DNA of 42,429 nucleotides from a virus: the IMG/VR virus record IMGVR_UViG_3300009168_000066, positions 1-42,429 of that record; one strand, 5' to 3'. The notes under the pieces were generated by a model that did not search any database, had not been told where the DNA came from, and saw nothing but the letters and a program-made list of their open reading frames with translations. A program made the position numbers and the translations under genes. This document shows, piece after piece, positions 8,376 through 17,308 of the stretch. Numbering within the stretch: the first letter of the stretch is position 1; the number at the start of each line of letters is the position of its first letter.

Positions 8376-11300
8376 GTCAAGATTATTTAGAGTTAGGTCT
8401 CGATGTTACATCTTTTACCGATGCAAAGTTAACTAAGCTTAACGAGTTTGTAGCGGTATTTGACAAGCTATCTTTATATGATGGGAAGACTATTAATCCT
8501 ATAATGGGTAGTGGATTAGTGCAGTTTAATGAATCTGTAAAAACAACATCTTCTCTTCTTACTGAATTAAATACAAAACTTGCCGCTTTATCCGCAAATT
8601 CAAAGAATGTTTCAACATCTACAGCAGCCGCATCTAGAGGTGTTAAAAAGATGACTGAAGAAGAAGCTAAACTTAAGTTTGAAACACAGGAATATAACAA
8701 GACATTAATGGAGAATGTCAAGGCTCAGAGTGCAACTGCTCAAGCAAGGAAGACTAGAAACGCTTCAATTAAAAATACTCAGAGTCTTCTTAAGGCTGAG
8801 TATGATATGGAAACTCAAATATCAAGTCAGCAGGAAACTGATTCTAAAAAGATATTGGCATTAAAGAAACAAGAGGATGCGGCTAATAAAAAGCTTGATG
8901 CTAATAAGAAAAAATCTGATGCCGATAAGAAAAGGTCTGATAAAGAGGCTGAAGCACAATCAAAGAAAACCAAAAAGGCTACAGATGATGAGGCTAAAGC
9001 GGTAAAAGCTCTTGCAAGTCAACTTGACAAGTTAAGACAAATAAGAAAAGACCAAGCCAACGCATACGCAAAAGCTGTAGTAGATAAAGGCTCAAGTTCA
9101 AAAGAGGCTAGATTGAGTCTTGGTGAATATGAGAAAACTAATAAGACTATAACTGACATTGAGTCGAAGCTAAAATCATCTGCTAATGCAGGTAAACTAT
9201 TTTCAACTAATTTGACTGAAGCTGGAAATAGCGCTGAAACTCTAGGAAGAAACTTGACAAAAGGATTAAGTGTTCTTAGGAATTTGGCTTACATATTGCC
9301 AGGTATAGGTTTAGCTGGTATATTTAATCTTGCTTATGAAGCTATATACAAAGCGTTTACGGCTTTGGTTGATTTCAAAGGTGGAACAGAAGATGTAATA
9401 AGAAGAGAAATTGAACTCAATCAAATACTTAGCGAAACAAGAGATTTATTAAAGGAGATTGGAAAAGAGCAGAGTCGTGCATATCAGACGGCTGGAAAGA
9501 AAAACGTATTTGTACCAGAAGAAGAAGAGTTAAACAGACTTAAATCTTTTGGGGAAAGTATAAATGAAGTGTATCAGCAGGAAATAAAGCTATCTGATTT
9601 ACAGACAAAACTTGCCGAAAACAAATTAATAGTTGGTAGTCCTGAAGAAACAAAGAAAAGAATTGACCAGCAGAAAAAAGGATTGGATGAGTTATTAAGA
9701 CAATACGGTAAAGTTCAGCAAGTATTACTTGAAGGAGATTTTAAAGGATATAACTATGCTGATGTTCAATCTCGTCAACTTATAAAAGGTAAAGAACTTA
9801 TAGAGAAAAAGAAAGAGTCGCTTGAAGGTCAAATATCATTTGAACAAAAGAAGCTTTCTGAACTCAATGATTCTTATGAAGACTACTATGCTAATATAAG
9901 AAAGAATGAACAGCTAAAATATGAGTATCAAAAACTACTTGCTGACCAAGCAAGAAACCTTGTTGTTGAAACTACAAAGAGTACAATAGAATTAAATAAA
10001 CAGCAGAATCAGATAATCTTTGACGACGAAATATCTTCATATGAGGATAGAGCTAAGGCATTGAAGGATATTATGACTCAAACGTTAAAGGAAAATGCTA
10101 ATTCTTTATATGATGTTATAAAAAATAATTCTTCTACTCCTGACGAAATCGCTATAGCACAATTTAAGTTCGACCCTAAGAAAGGAACTGAAAATCTAAA
10201 AGCTATAAACGAGTACAACGATAAATTAATTAGACTAAATGAAGAGTATAAACAAAGATTATTAACTGCTGTTGAGAAGGTTGATGAAGATAGAATAAAT
10301 GCCGAGGCAGTTCATAACGAAAGGATATTCAAGAATGAAGAAAAGTCTTTGGAAGAAAGGCTTGCCGCATATGAAAAATATATTCTTCTAAGACAACAAA
10401 TTCAAGATATTCAGTTCATAAGAGAAAGAAATACAAGAACTTTGCAGGCAAAAGGAAACGTTCCAGAGTCTGAAATCCTTGCATTACTGTCTAACCGAGA
10501 TACTCAGAAATTAAATGCTCAAGCAGATGCTGAAAAACAGATTTATGAAATAGTCTCTCAGTCTCTTGATGCACAGTTAAAATATTTGAAGGATATAAAC
10601 CAAGAGGAAACAAGAGAAAATTTGAACCAATATACAGAGGAATTAAAGAATCTTAATGAGTCGTATGAGAATAAATTAATAAGCTACGAGAGATATAAGG
10701 AAGAAAGGAAAAGGATAGATAAAAAATATGAAGTAAAAGTTCTTGATGAAACTATAGTTGACGATGAGAAAGACTTAAATCGGCTATTAAAGAATAGAGA
10801 TTCGTTATTAAAGAAAAGGAAAACTGCTGAAGAAAACCTTGGAAGAAAAGGTTTTGAAGCAAGTGTAGCATCTCGTGGTACTGATGTTGGAAGAAGAATA
10901 GCTGGACAACGAGGAAGGGATGAAGCTGTTGGAGAACTTAATGCTATAAATGATGCTATCATAAAGAACGATAAGGAAATAGAAAATGTAGAGAAGAGAA
11001 GAGATGAAAATAAAAATAAAAGAGAAAAAAGAGATTTTGATGAGACTGTTGCAAATAAAGATAAAGAGCTTGAAAAAAGAAGACAGTACATACAAATGTT
11101 TGCTGCAATTGAGGAATCGATATACAAGGTAGTTAAGGACTCTATTGATAAAGAATATCAATATAGAGTAGATAAACTAAATGCGGAAAAAGCTTTAATA
11201 GATGAAAGATATGATTACGAAATCGCCGCTGTACAGAGGTCGTCTCTTTCAGCTAAGGACAAATTCGCACTTGATATTCAACTTAATGCAAGAAGGCTTG

Positions 11301-11821
11301 AAGCTGATAAAAAAGCGGCAAGGGAAGAAAAGAAACTTGCGCACGATAAAGCTATTTACGACAAGGCTTTGGCTATATCACATATTACACTAAGTACCGC
11401 TGCTGCCGTTGCCGAAGCGTTGCCCGTTGTTCCATTGGCAATAGCTGCTGGTGTAGCTGGTGCGGCTGAATTAGCAATTGCTGCAAATGTTAGGATACCT
11501 ACATATAAGACTGGTGTCAAAGGTAAACCTTCAAGCGGTTGGGCAGTAACTGGTGAAGCAGGGCCGGAATTAATTAAGCAGCCATACAAATCACCATACT
11601 TAGTTTACAAGGAAAATGTTAGCTGGCTCCCAAAAGGAACAGATGTTATTCCTTTGAAGGAAAATGATGGTATGCTTTCTCCAATTAGAGACGATGGATG
11701 GGAGAAAACAAGATGGCTGGCTAAACAATTAAGACCTAAAGATAAGAAGGTAAACGTAGTGAACAATATAACTATAGATCTTGGATTTGAAAATTACAAG
11801 AAAAGTATAATTGGTAACTAA
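8372..11821 (+). CDS. tail tape measure protein
   Basis: Sets tail length and is threaded inside the tail tube. At 1149 residues it is a long helical, Lys/Glu/Gln-rich coiled-coil protein with two hydrophobic stretches: about residues 298-330 (around YILPGIGLAGIFNLAYEAIY) and about 998-1043 (around LPVVPLAIAAGVAGAAELA). The C-terminus carries the GWAVTGEAGPELI motif often seen at the end of tape measures. At the usual 1.5 angstroms per residue the tail would be near 170 nm, which supports a siphovirus. It starts with an ATGA overlap and ends in TAATG with the tail-tip gene. Confidence 0.93.
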   Translation: MSQDYLELGLDVTSFTDAKLTKLNEFVAVFDKLSLYDGKTINPIMGSGLVQFNESVKTTSSLLTELNTKLAALSANSKNVSTSTAAASRGVKKMTEEEAKLKFETQEYNKTLMENVKAQSATAQARKTRNASIKNTQSLLKAEYDMETQISSQQETDSKKILALKKQEDAANKKLDANKKKSDADKKRSDKEAEAQSKKTKKATDDEAKAVKALASQLDKLRQIRKDQANAYAKAVVDKGSSSKEARLSLGEYEKTNKTITDIESKLKSSANAGKLFSTNLTEAGNSAETLGRNLTKGLSVLRNLAYILPGIGLAGIFNLAYEAIYKAFTALVDFKGGTEDVIRREIELNQILSETRDLLKEIGKEQSRAYQTAGKKNVFVPEEEELNRLKSFGESINEVYQQEIKLSDLQTKLAENKLIVGSPEETKKRIDQQKKGLDELLRQYGKVQQVLLEGDFKGYNYADVQSRQLIKGKELIEKKKESLEGQISFEQKKLSELNDSYEDYYANIRKNEQLKYEYQKLLADQARNLVVETTKSTIELNKQQNQIIFDDEISSYEDRAKALKDIMTQTLKENANSLYDVIKNNSSTPDEIAIAQFKFDPKKGTENLKAINEYNDKLIRLNEEYKQRLLTAVEKVDEDRINAEAVHNERIFKNEEKSLEERLAAYEKYILLRQQIQDIQFIRERNTRTLQAKGNVPESEILALLSNRDTQKLNAQADAEKQIYEIVSQSLDAQLKYLKDINQEETRENLNQYTEELKNLNESYENKLISYERYKEERKRIDKKYEVKVLDETIVDDEKDLNRLLKNRDSLLKKRKTAEENLGRKGFEASVASRGTDVGRRIAGQRGRDEAVGELNAINDAIIKNDKEIENVEKRRDENKNKREKRDFDETVANKDKELEKRRQYIQMFAAIEESIYKVVKDSIDKEYQYRVDKLNAEKALIDERYDYEIAAVQRSSLSAKDKFALDIQLNARRLEADKKAAREEKKLAHDKAIYDKALAISHITLSTAAAVAEALPVVPLAIAAGVAGAAELAIAANVRIPTYKTGVKGKPSSGWAVTGEAGPELIKQPYKSPYLVYKENVSWLPKGTDVIPLKENDGMLSPIRDDGWEKTRWLAKQLRPKDKKVNVVNNITIDLGFENYKKSIIGN

Positions 11822-14800
11822 TGCCTACACACAAAAAGAATCTATACATCTTTATAAGCGATGAGAATAAGAACTTTTATCGCGCTACTCAGGAGAAGAA
11901 TGGTAGTTATAAAATTACCTTCAATAAGTCTCCTTATCCGATATCTTATAGTCCCTCCAATTTATTAAATATAGCATTTGAGTTTGGAACAAACCAGACT
12001 TACTTTTCTTTAAACCGTACAATATCCTATCCCTTAAACTTTATTAAAGATGGAGCTGCAATATTACGTCATCTTTATTATAATGGAAGAGGGCCAAACC
12101 AGAAAGCGTACATTCATATCTTTCAGTGGAACGGTACAATCCATGAGTTATGTTACTACGGAAGGATTGACTTCACCCAGAAAAAGGAAGACCCGAAATC
12201 TGGAATGTTTACTGCTTCCACGATTGATGACTCTGCATGGGGAGTTTTATCCCAGAAAGATGATATTGAATACGCTATAGAATGCAATGAACTTAATCCT
12301 AAAGCAATAAGAGTATTGCTTGATAATGTTAATCTGTTCAACAAGTTTGTGTTCCAAACTGTTCAGGCTCCGATAGAACAAGTTGCGATTGGTACAACTG
12401 GATTTACTATGCCATTCGTTCTTATAAACCAGGAGGGCGATAGCGTAGGTATAATAACACAAGATACAGAACTTATTAATAACACAGTTCCTGCTCCTAT
12501 ACCACCATTTTTCTTTAAAACTATATACGATATATACAATACAAGAATATCTGGAAGTGTACAATTTCATTGGGAATCTAATGGAAACGTTCCAACTCGT
12601 ATAGCATTCTTAATAAGAAGACAAGGCGGAGGATTAGGGCCTGCTTTATATACATTATATTCAAGCTTTGGAACAACTCTTATAGAGAATAAAATATACA
12701 TCTCTAACTTCGATTTCGTTATACCGGAGATGCGCGCTGGTTCTTATTTGAATCTTGAAATGATACTAGAAGCATATGGCCCTAACTTAACAAATCCGGT
12801 AGTAGTAAATATTGTTTCTACAAACATATCGGTTACAACTAAGACAAGACCTGAATCTAGAGTAGTTTATGCTTTACGTCCACTTGACTTAATGCAACAG
12901 ATAGTTGCAAAAGCTACAGGAAACAGATTTACCATCAACTCTAATTTCTTTGAGGAACATAACAAACACGTTCTAACTTGCGGTGATGCTATAAGAGGAG
13001 TTGATAATGCTAAGATATACACATCGTTTAAGGATTTCTTTAAGAGCTTTGATTGTATAAACTTCATGGCTTTAAGAGAAATAAACGGAGCGTTATGGAT
13101 GGAGAAGGCTACTGAAGTTTATAAAAATTCCGGTAACTTTATTGACCTTGGTGAAGTTATAGATGTTAAAATTGAGCCGGCCGGAGAATACTTTGGAAAC
13201 GAAATTAGCATTGGATATCCAAAGGTAGATCTTCGCCATCCATCAGGTAGATTAGAATTTAACTCAACTAATACGTTTTCTTTAGACATAGAAATGTATA
13301 AGAAAACAATCGACGTAGTATCCAAATACAGAGCTGGATGCTATGATATAACCTTCTTGTTATTGGATTATCAGCAGGAGTCTACAACTGATAACTCTGG
13401 TGACAAGGAGGTTTATCTTTTGGATATAACAGATGAACATGCAGATGGAACCGACTTAGTTGAGACATTTGAAACTGTAACAATAATTACAGAGCCTTTA
13501 GAGCCATTGATAAATAGTCCAGAAAACAATGATTTACTTCCTGGTACTAAGCCAACTTTAAAAGGATATGCAACTCCATCATCTACTATAAATGTATTTG
13601 CAGATGATATACTGGATGGTTCCACAACAGCAGATGCTAATGGTAATTGGGAGTACACTTTAGTAACTCCTTTAACTCCACTTGACCCTCTAGGACCTGA
13701 TGATGGAGTACACACTTTAAAGGTATCATATACAGATTTGTTTGCTCCATTTTCAACAATAACTGTAACTATAGATACAACAAACAGTCCAATATCAAGG
13801 CAGATAATTTATCCTTTGGACGGCGAAAGTCTTTATAACAATAGACCATTATTAAAAGGAGTTGCTAATCCTGGAGACATTGTTCCAATAGTAATAAATG
13901 GAGCTTTTTGGGATAACGTTACTGCTGACGGCTCTGGCAAATGGGAATTTAAAACTGAAGTTCTGCTAAACGGAAGTCACGTTCTAGATATAACCGGAGA
14001 CACTTCCACATTCTCAGTTAATTCTTTTGTGGAATTTCCGCTTATTACTTTTATAGAAAGGGAACTGGATGGAAAACCGATAGTAGAAAATCTTCCTTTA
14101 ATTCATGGTGTAGCCATGCCAGGAACTGTAGTTAAGGTATGGTTGAACTACATATCATATGCTCCATTAGGAACTGTAACTGCTGATGCAAATGGCTATT
14201 GGGAATTGCAAACTGTATTGGTAGATTATCCAGACCCTATAACTGGTAATCCTGTTGCGCTTACTCCAATACCAAACGGAACTCATGTTATATCTACACT
14301 ATTGTCAGACGAGACAGTTCCGGTAAATGTTTCTGGATTTAAACTTAACAGACCGACATACTCTCCACTAATAGGTGTGAATGATAACACAGTTTTTAAT
14401 GTTGAGCTTTCCCCAAAAAGAATGCTTCGTAACAGAAATCCTTTATGGGCGTCCATACTTGAGAAGCTTCCACAAACCGAAATTGAGTTTCAAACTGCCG
14501 ATAAGAATAGCGCACTCGTAACAAAATTGGGAGACGATATAGTTGCTGAAAGGACAGATGTACCAGCATCAATACTTGGTGAACCATTGCTACGACTGGA
14601 GTGGATTACGGTAACTACAAAGACACAGTATACATTTCATAAGACACTACAAAACTTTAACAACGGTGGAGTTGTAAGAGCTTCATTCAGAGGCCAGCAG
14701 CTGTATATGATTCCTATTGGCGATATGAAGATGGAGACAATAACTAGCGACGTTCAAAATTGGAAGCTTTTATTATCTCCTGCAACGCCATTTAGCGTAT

Positions 14801-15789
14801 TACTTAATCTATATAATAACGGACTTAATATACAGCTAATGAATAAGTCACTATATCATAGCGATTATAACTCTCTGCACTTTGTGACGTACAACTATCA
14901 AAGGCCACAGAAATATAATCATATACCAATCTATGACGATTGGTTTGAGAACAGAAATGAGGCATGGAGTCTTAATCCGCAATACATTCAGAAGTTTCAA
15001 CGCGGAGATATAATCAGAGACCAGATTATAACCAATGGAGTGTCAGGTTTATTCTTGGAAATGTATAGGTGCTTTGATGGTATTAAGGTAGACCAGTTTA
15101 ACTACCAACCAGTTACTCCAGCACCGATACCGTCTCCAGATATTGTATTGGAAGCTGTTATTGACTTGAGCACTCATCCAGAAGACCAGTACTTCTTTGT
15201 GTTGGGAACTATGAATACAGATCTAGTAAATGTAAGTTTGGCTATATCTGAAAGGATATGGACTAAAGATAAATGGGAACGTACTGTATTGATAGAGGCA
15301 TCTAACTCTATAAACAAAACAGGATGCTTCTTCTCGTCCGGTTTTAAGAGCATTATTCGTGTAGAAGGTATTGTTAAGAAATCGCAGCCGTCATTGCAAT
15401 CCATAGTTACTAAAGATGACATTGGTGATAGCGTACTTCTACATTCAGTTGTATCTAGAAAACGTCAGATAAGATTTGGTACAGCTTATGGTTTGCCGGA
15501 TTATCTGTATCTAAAAATAGCAAACGCACTAGCGTTAGATTTACTTCTTGTGGAAGGCGTTTTTTATGTATTGGAAGAAAGCGAAAACATAGAACCTTCT
15601 GAGGATGTTGCAGGCCATCCATTGTATTACTATAATGTCAATCTAATGGTAGCCGACAATCCTGGTGGTAAAGCATTTCCTGGAGCCGAACCTGGTTCAC
15701 AAGTCGAGGGCGTAGTTGTGGTGCTAGATGCAACTGCATTTGGTTTACCAGTTGGTTCTTTGATTAATATAAATCTTCAGGACGAATAA
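11821..15789 (+). CDS. tail tip / baseplate protein with three Ig-like modules
   Basis: 1322 residues, directly after the tape measure, the position of distal tail and tail-associated hub proteins. The first 540 residues are strand-rich (IRRQGGGLGPALYTLYSS, then YALRPLDLMQQIVAKATGNRF, where a hub-like domain seems to begin). Three Ig-like repeats follow at about residues 557-650, 658-740 and 740-843. Each has a PL(I/L)xGVAxPG-like opening, a TADxNGxWE turn and a DGVHTL or NGSHVL closing strand, as in bacterial adhesin Ig-like repeats. The hub region resumes after about residue 850. The C-terminal 150 residues contain an SVVSRKRQIRFGTAYGLP segment. Likely roles are tail-tip assembly and surface binding, inferred from order and modules. 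Confidence 0.78.
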   Translation: MPTHKKNLYIFISDENKNFYRATQEKNGSYKITFNKSPYPISYSPSNLLNIAFEFGTNQTYFSLNRTISYPLNFIKDGAAILRHLYYNGRGPNQKAYIHIFQWNGTIHELCYYGRIDFTQKKEDPKSGMFTASTIDDSAWGVLSQKDDIEYAIECNELNPKAIRVLLDNVNLFNKFVFQTVQAPIEQVAIGTTGFTMPFVLINQEGDSVGIITQDTELINNTVPAPIPPFFFKTIYDIYNTRISGSVQFHWESNGNVPTRIAFLIRRQGGGLGPALYTLYSSFGTTLIENKIYISNFDFVIPEMRAGSYLNLEMILEAYGPNLTNPVVVNIVSTNISVTTKTRPESRVVYALRPLDLMQQIVAKATGNRFTINSNFFEEHNKHVLTCGDAIRGVDNAKIYTSFKDFFKSFDCINFMALREINGALWMEKATEVYKNSGNFIDLGEVIDVKIEPAGEYFGNEISIGYPKVDLRHPSGRLEFNSTNTFSLDIEMYKKTIDVVSKYRAGCYDITFLLLDYQQESTTDNSGDKEVYLLDITDEHADGTDLVETFETVTIITEPLEPLINSPENNDLLPGTKPTLKGYATPSSTINVFADDILDGSTTADANGNWEYTLVTPLTPLDPLGPDDGVHTLKVSYTDLFAPFSTITVTIDTTNSPISRQIIYPLDGESLYNNRPLLKGVANPGDIVPIVINGAFWDNVTADGSGKWEFKTEVLLNGSHVLDITGDTSTFSVNSFVEFPLITFIERELDGKPIVENLPLIHGVAMPGTVVKVWLNYISYAPLGTVTADANGYWELQTVLVDYPDPITGNPVALTPIPNGTHVISTLLSDETVPVNVSGFKLNRPTYSPLIGVNDNTVFNVELSPKRMLRNRNPLWASILEKLPQTEIEFQTADKNSALVTKLGDDIVAERTDVPASILGEPLLRLEWITVTTKTQYTFHKTLQNFNNGGVVRASFRGQQLYMIPIGDMKMETITSDVQNWKLLLSPATPFSVLLNLYNNGLNIQLMNKSLYHSDYNSLHFVTYNYQRPQKYNHIPIYDDWFENRNEAWSLNPQYIQKFQRGDIIRDQIITNGVSGLFLEMYRCFDGIKVDQFNYQPVTPAPIPSPDIVLEAVIDLSTHPEDQYFFVLGTMNTDLVNVSLAISERIWTKDKWERTVLIEASNSINKTGCFFSSGFKSIIRVEGIVKKSQPSLQSIVTKDDIGDSVLLHSVVSRKRQIRFGTAYGLPDYLYLKIANALALDLLLVEGVFYVLEESENIEPSEDVAGHPLYYYNVNLMVADNPGGKAFPGAEPGSQVEGVVVVLDATAFGLPVGSLININLQDE

Positions 15790-15934
15790 GATTGCCTCTG
15801 TTTGGACGCAATTTTGGTTGAACCATTACCACGTTTTTATGGTTTTAGGTCGTGAAACAAACGATAAACAACGTTCCACGACTATTTAATAGATTTTGTC
15901 GTATCATTTTTAATGTGTATTTTTAATAATCTTT
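15790..15934. promoter_or_regulatory. structured intergenic element before the fibre block (copy 1)
   Basis: This 145-base gap starts at the stop codon with TAAGATTGCCTCT. It contains the small hairpin TGGTT-G-AACCA (15815-15825), an alternative 6-bp stem AACCAT/ATGGTT (15821-15826 with 15839-15844), and a larger hairpin whose arms GTCGTGAAAC (15849-15858) and GTTCCACGAC (15873-15882) pair with one mismatch. The 14-mer AGGTCGTGAAACAA (15847-15860) recurs exactly at 31141-31154. The AT-rich downstream part could contain a promoter for the fibre genes. It may act as a terminator-promoter junction. Confidence 0.5.
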
Positions 15935-17308
15935 ATGGCAACTCTGGTTCTAAATGCTTACGCTACAGCATATCCTACTATAGTAAGTAATAGGATAAGA
16001 GCGTCTATATATTTACAGTCAGACCCTCAGGCTTTCATAACGTCTCAAACTAAAGATGCTCCTCATCCACAAAGAACATGGTCATTTCCTGGCTTGCCTA
16101 GGAATAACTATGGTTTCATAATGGAGGAGATTGATAATGCTGGTAATCCTGTAACAAGTCTTGCAAAGTTTGATGTTGTTCCTGGAGAACTTGATGGCGA
16201 CGTACTGTTTAGATTAGATGAGCAAATTAAAGTAGGAACAACTGTAGGATTAGTTGCCGGATTAAATACTTTTACTTTCGATGGAACTGGTGGAAAACCA
16301 GATTACAGAGGATGGGAGATTGTTCCGTCTGAATTAACAAACAGAGGAATACTGGTTAAAGGAAAAGATTATTCTTGGGATAAAAATGCAGGATTATTTA
16401 CATTGCTTACAGCTGGTGATGTATTTGAACAAGATAGCTGGTATAATATTCACTTTGGACAAATATCAAATCCAGCTGGAGATAGCTATCCGGTTGTAAC
16501 AGACTTTGAAATTAATTTTATAACAACAAATACTACGCTCGATGCAACATATTTCGCAAAGAAACTCATTGTGGAGCCTGCCGGCAATTACATACAAGTT
16601 GTACTACCAAGTATATTAACTGTTCCACAAGGAAGACGATTAATGGTAGAAGTAAGTGGTAATCATCTTGCCTGTGTTAAATTCGATACTACTGGCTCTG
16701 ACACTATAAACTATTTGAACGGTGAAATATATGCTATGCCAGGCGAAAGTTTTTCAATATACCGCTACATGCGTAGTGGGGTATCAGAGTGGAGAATATG
16801 TGATGTTGATGCTAACTTTCGATTCTGCGGACAGATTGTATCGGATGATTTAATTCCTGGAAGTGTTTATAATAAACAGAAACTTGATGGCTCAATAGGT
16901 AGCGTATTTACTCATGCTCGTTTGTATAACGAAGTTGTGTTACGACTTCCTTTAGGTCAGACAGTCGACTACGATGTATGGAATGCTTCGATAGATAACA
17001 AGATGAAATATTCAAAAGCTAATTCTTCAAATCCAGCTAATACAGGAAAGTTCTTTTTTCCTGATAGAAGAAGTTTTTGGGAAAGAGCAACTGGAGCGGC
17101 AAACAAGGCAGGAGATTATATTCCACCAGAAGTAGGGCCGCATGACCACGGATTGCCGCCAGTCCACAATGAAAATGGCACTGGTCTACATATTGCATCT
17201 GGAGCCAATACAGCAGCTGAAGGTCCATGTTCTGATAGAACACAGTTTAGTACAGGAGTTGAAAATACTGTAGCATCATACTTAATTAATAAATACGTTT
17301 TGCTATGA
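15935..17308 (+). CDS. tail fibre with C-terminal tail-collar-like domain
   Basis: 457 residues. The C-terminal part (about residue 370 on) shows the tail-collar pattern: GKFFFPDRRSFWERATG, then AGDYIPPEVGPHDHG with the His-x-His-type metal-binding loop, and a final strand at the C-terminus. Such domains form the trimeric tips of short or side fibres. The N-terminal 350 residues are strand-rich and probably attach the fibre to the tail (WYNIHFGQI, VPQGRRLMVEVSGNHL). It is the first gene after a structured intergenic region and overlaps the next fibre gene by ATGA. Receptor binding is the expected role. Confidence 0.78.
   Translation: MATLVLNAYATAYPTIVSNRIRASIYLQSDPQAFITSQTKDAPHPQRTWSFPGLPRNNYGFIMEEIDNAGNPVTSLAKFDVVPGELDGDVLFRLDEQIKVGTTVGLVAGLNTFTFDGTGGKPDYRGWEIVPSELTNRGILVKGKDYSWDKNAGLFTLLTAGDVFEQDSWYNIHFGQISNPAGDSYPVVTDFEINFITTNTTLDATYFAKKLIVEPAGNYIQVVLPSILTVPQGRRLMVEVSGNHLACVKFDTTGSDTINYLNGEIYAMPGESFSIYRYMRSGVSEWRICDVDANFRFCGQIVSDDLIPGSVYNKQKLDGSIGSVFTHARLYNEVVLRLPLGQTVDYDVWNASIDNKMKYSKANSSNPANTGKFFFPDRRSFWERATGAANKAGDYIPPEVGPHDHGLPPVHNENGTGLHIASGANTAAEGPCSDRTQFSTGVENTVASYLINKYVLL

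Noticed and set aside
15839-15889. 16-codon ORF in the gap before the collar fibre gene
   Set aside because: Too short, no coupling to a neighbour, and its sequence is explained by the duplicated hairpin element.
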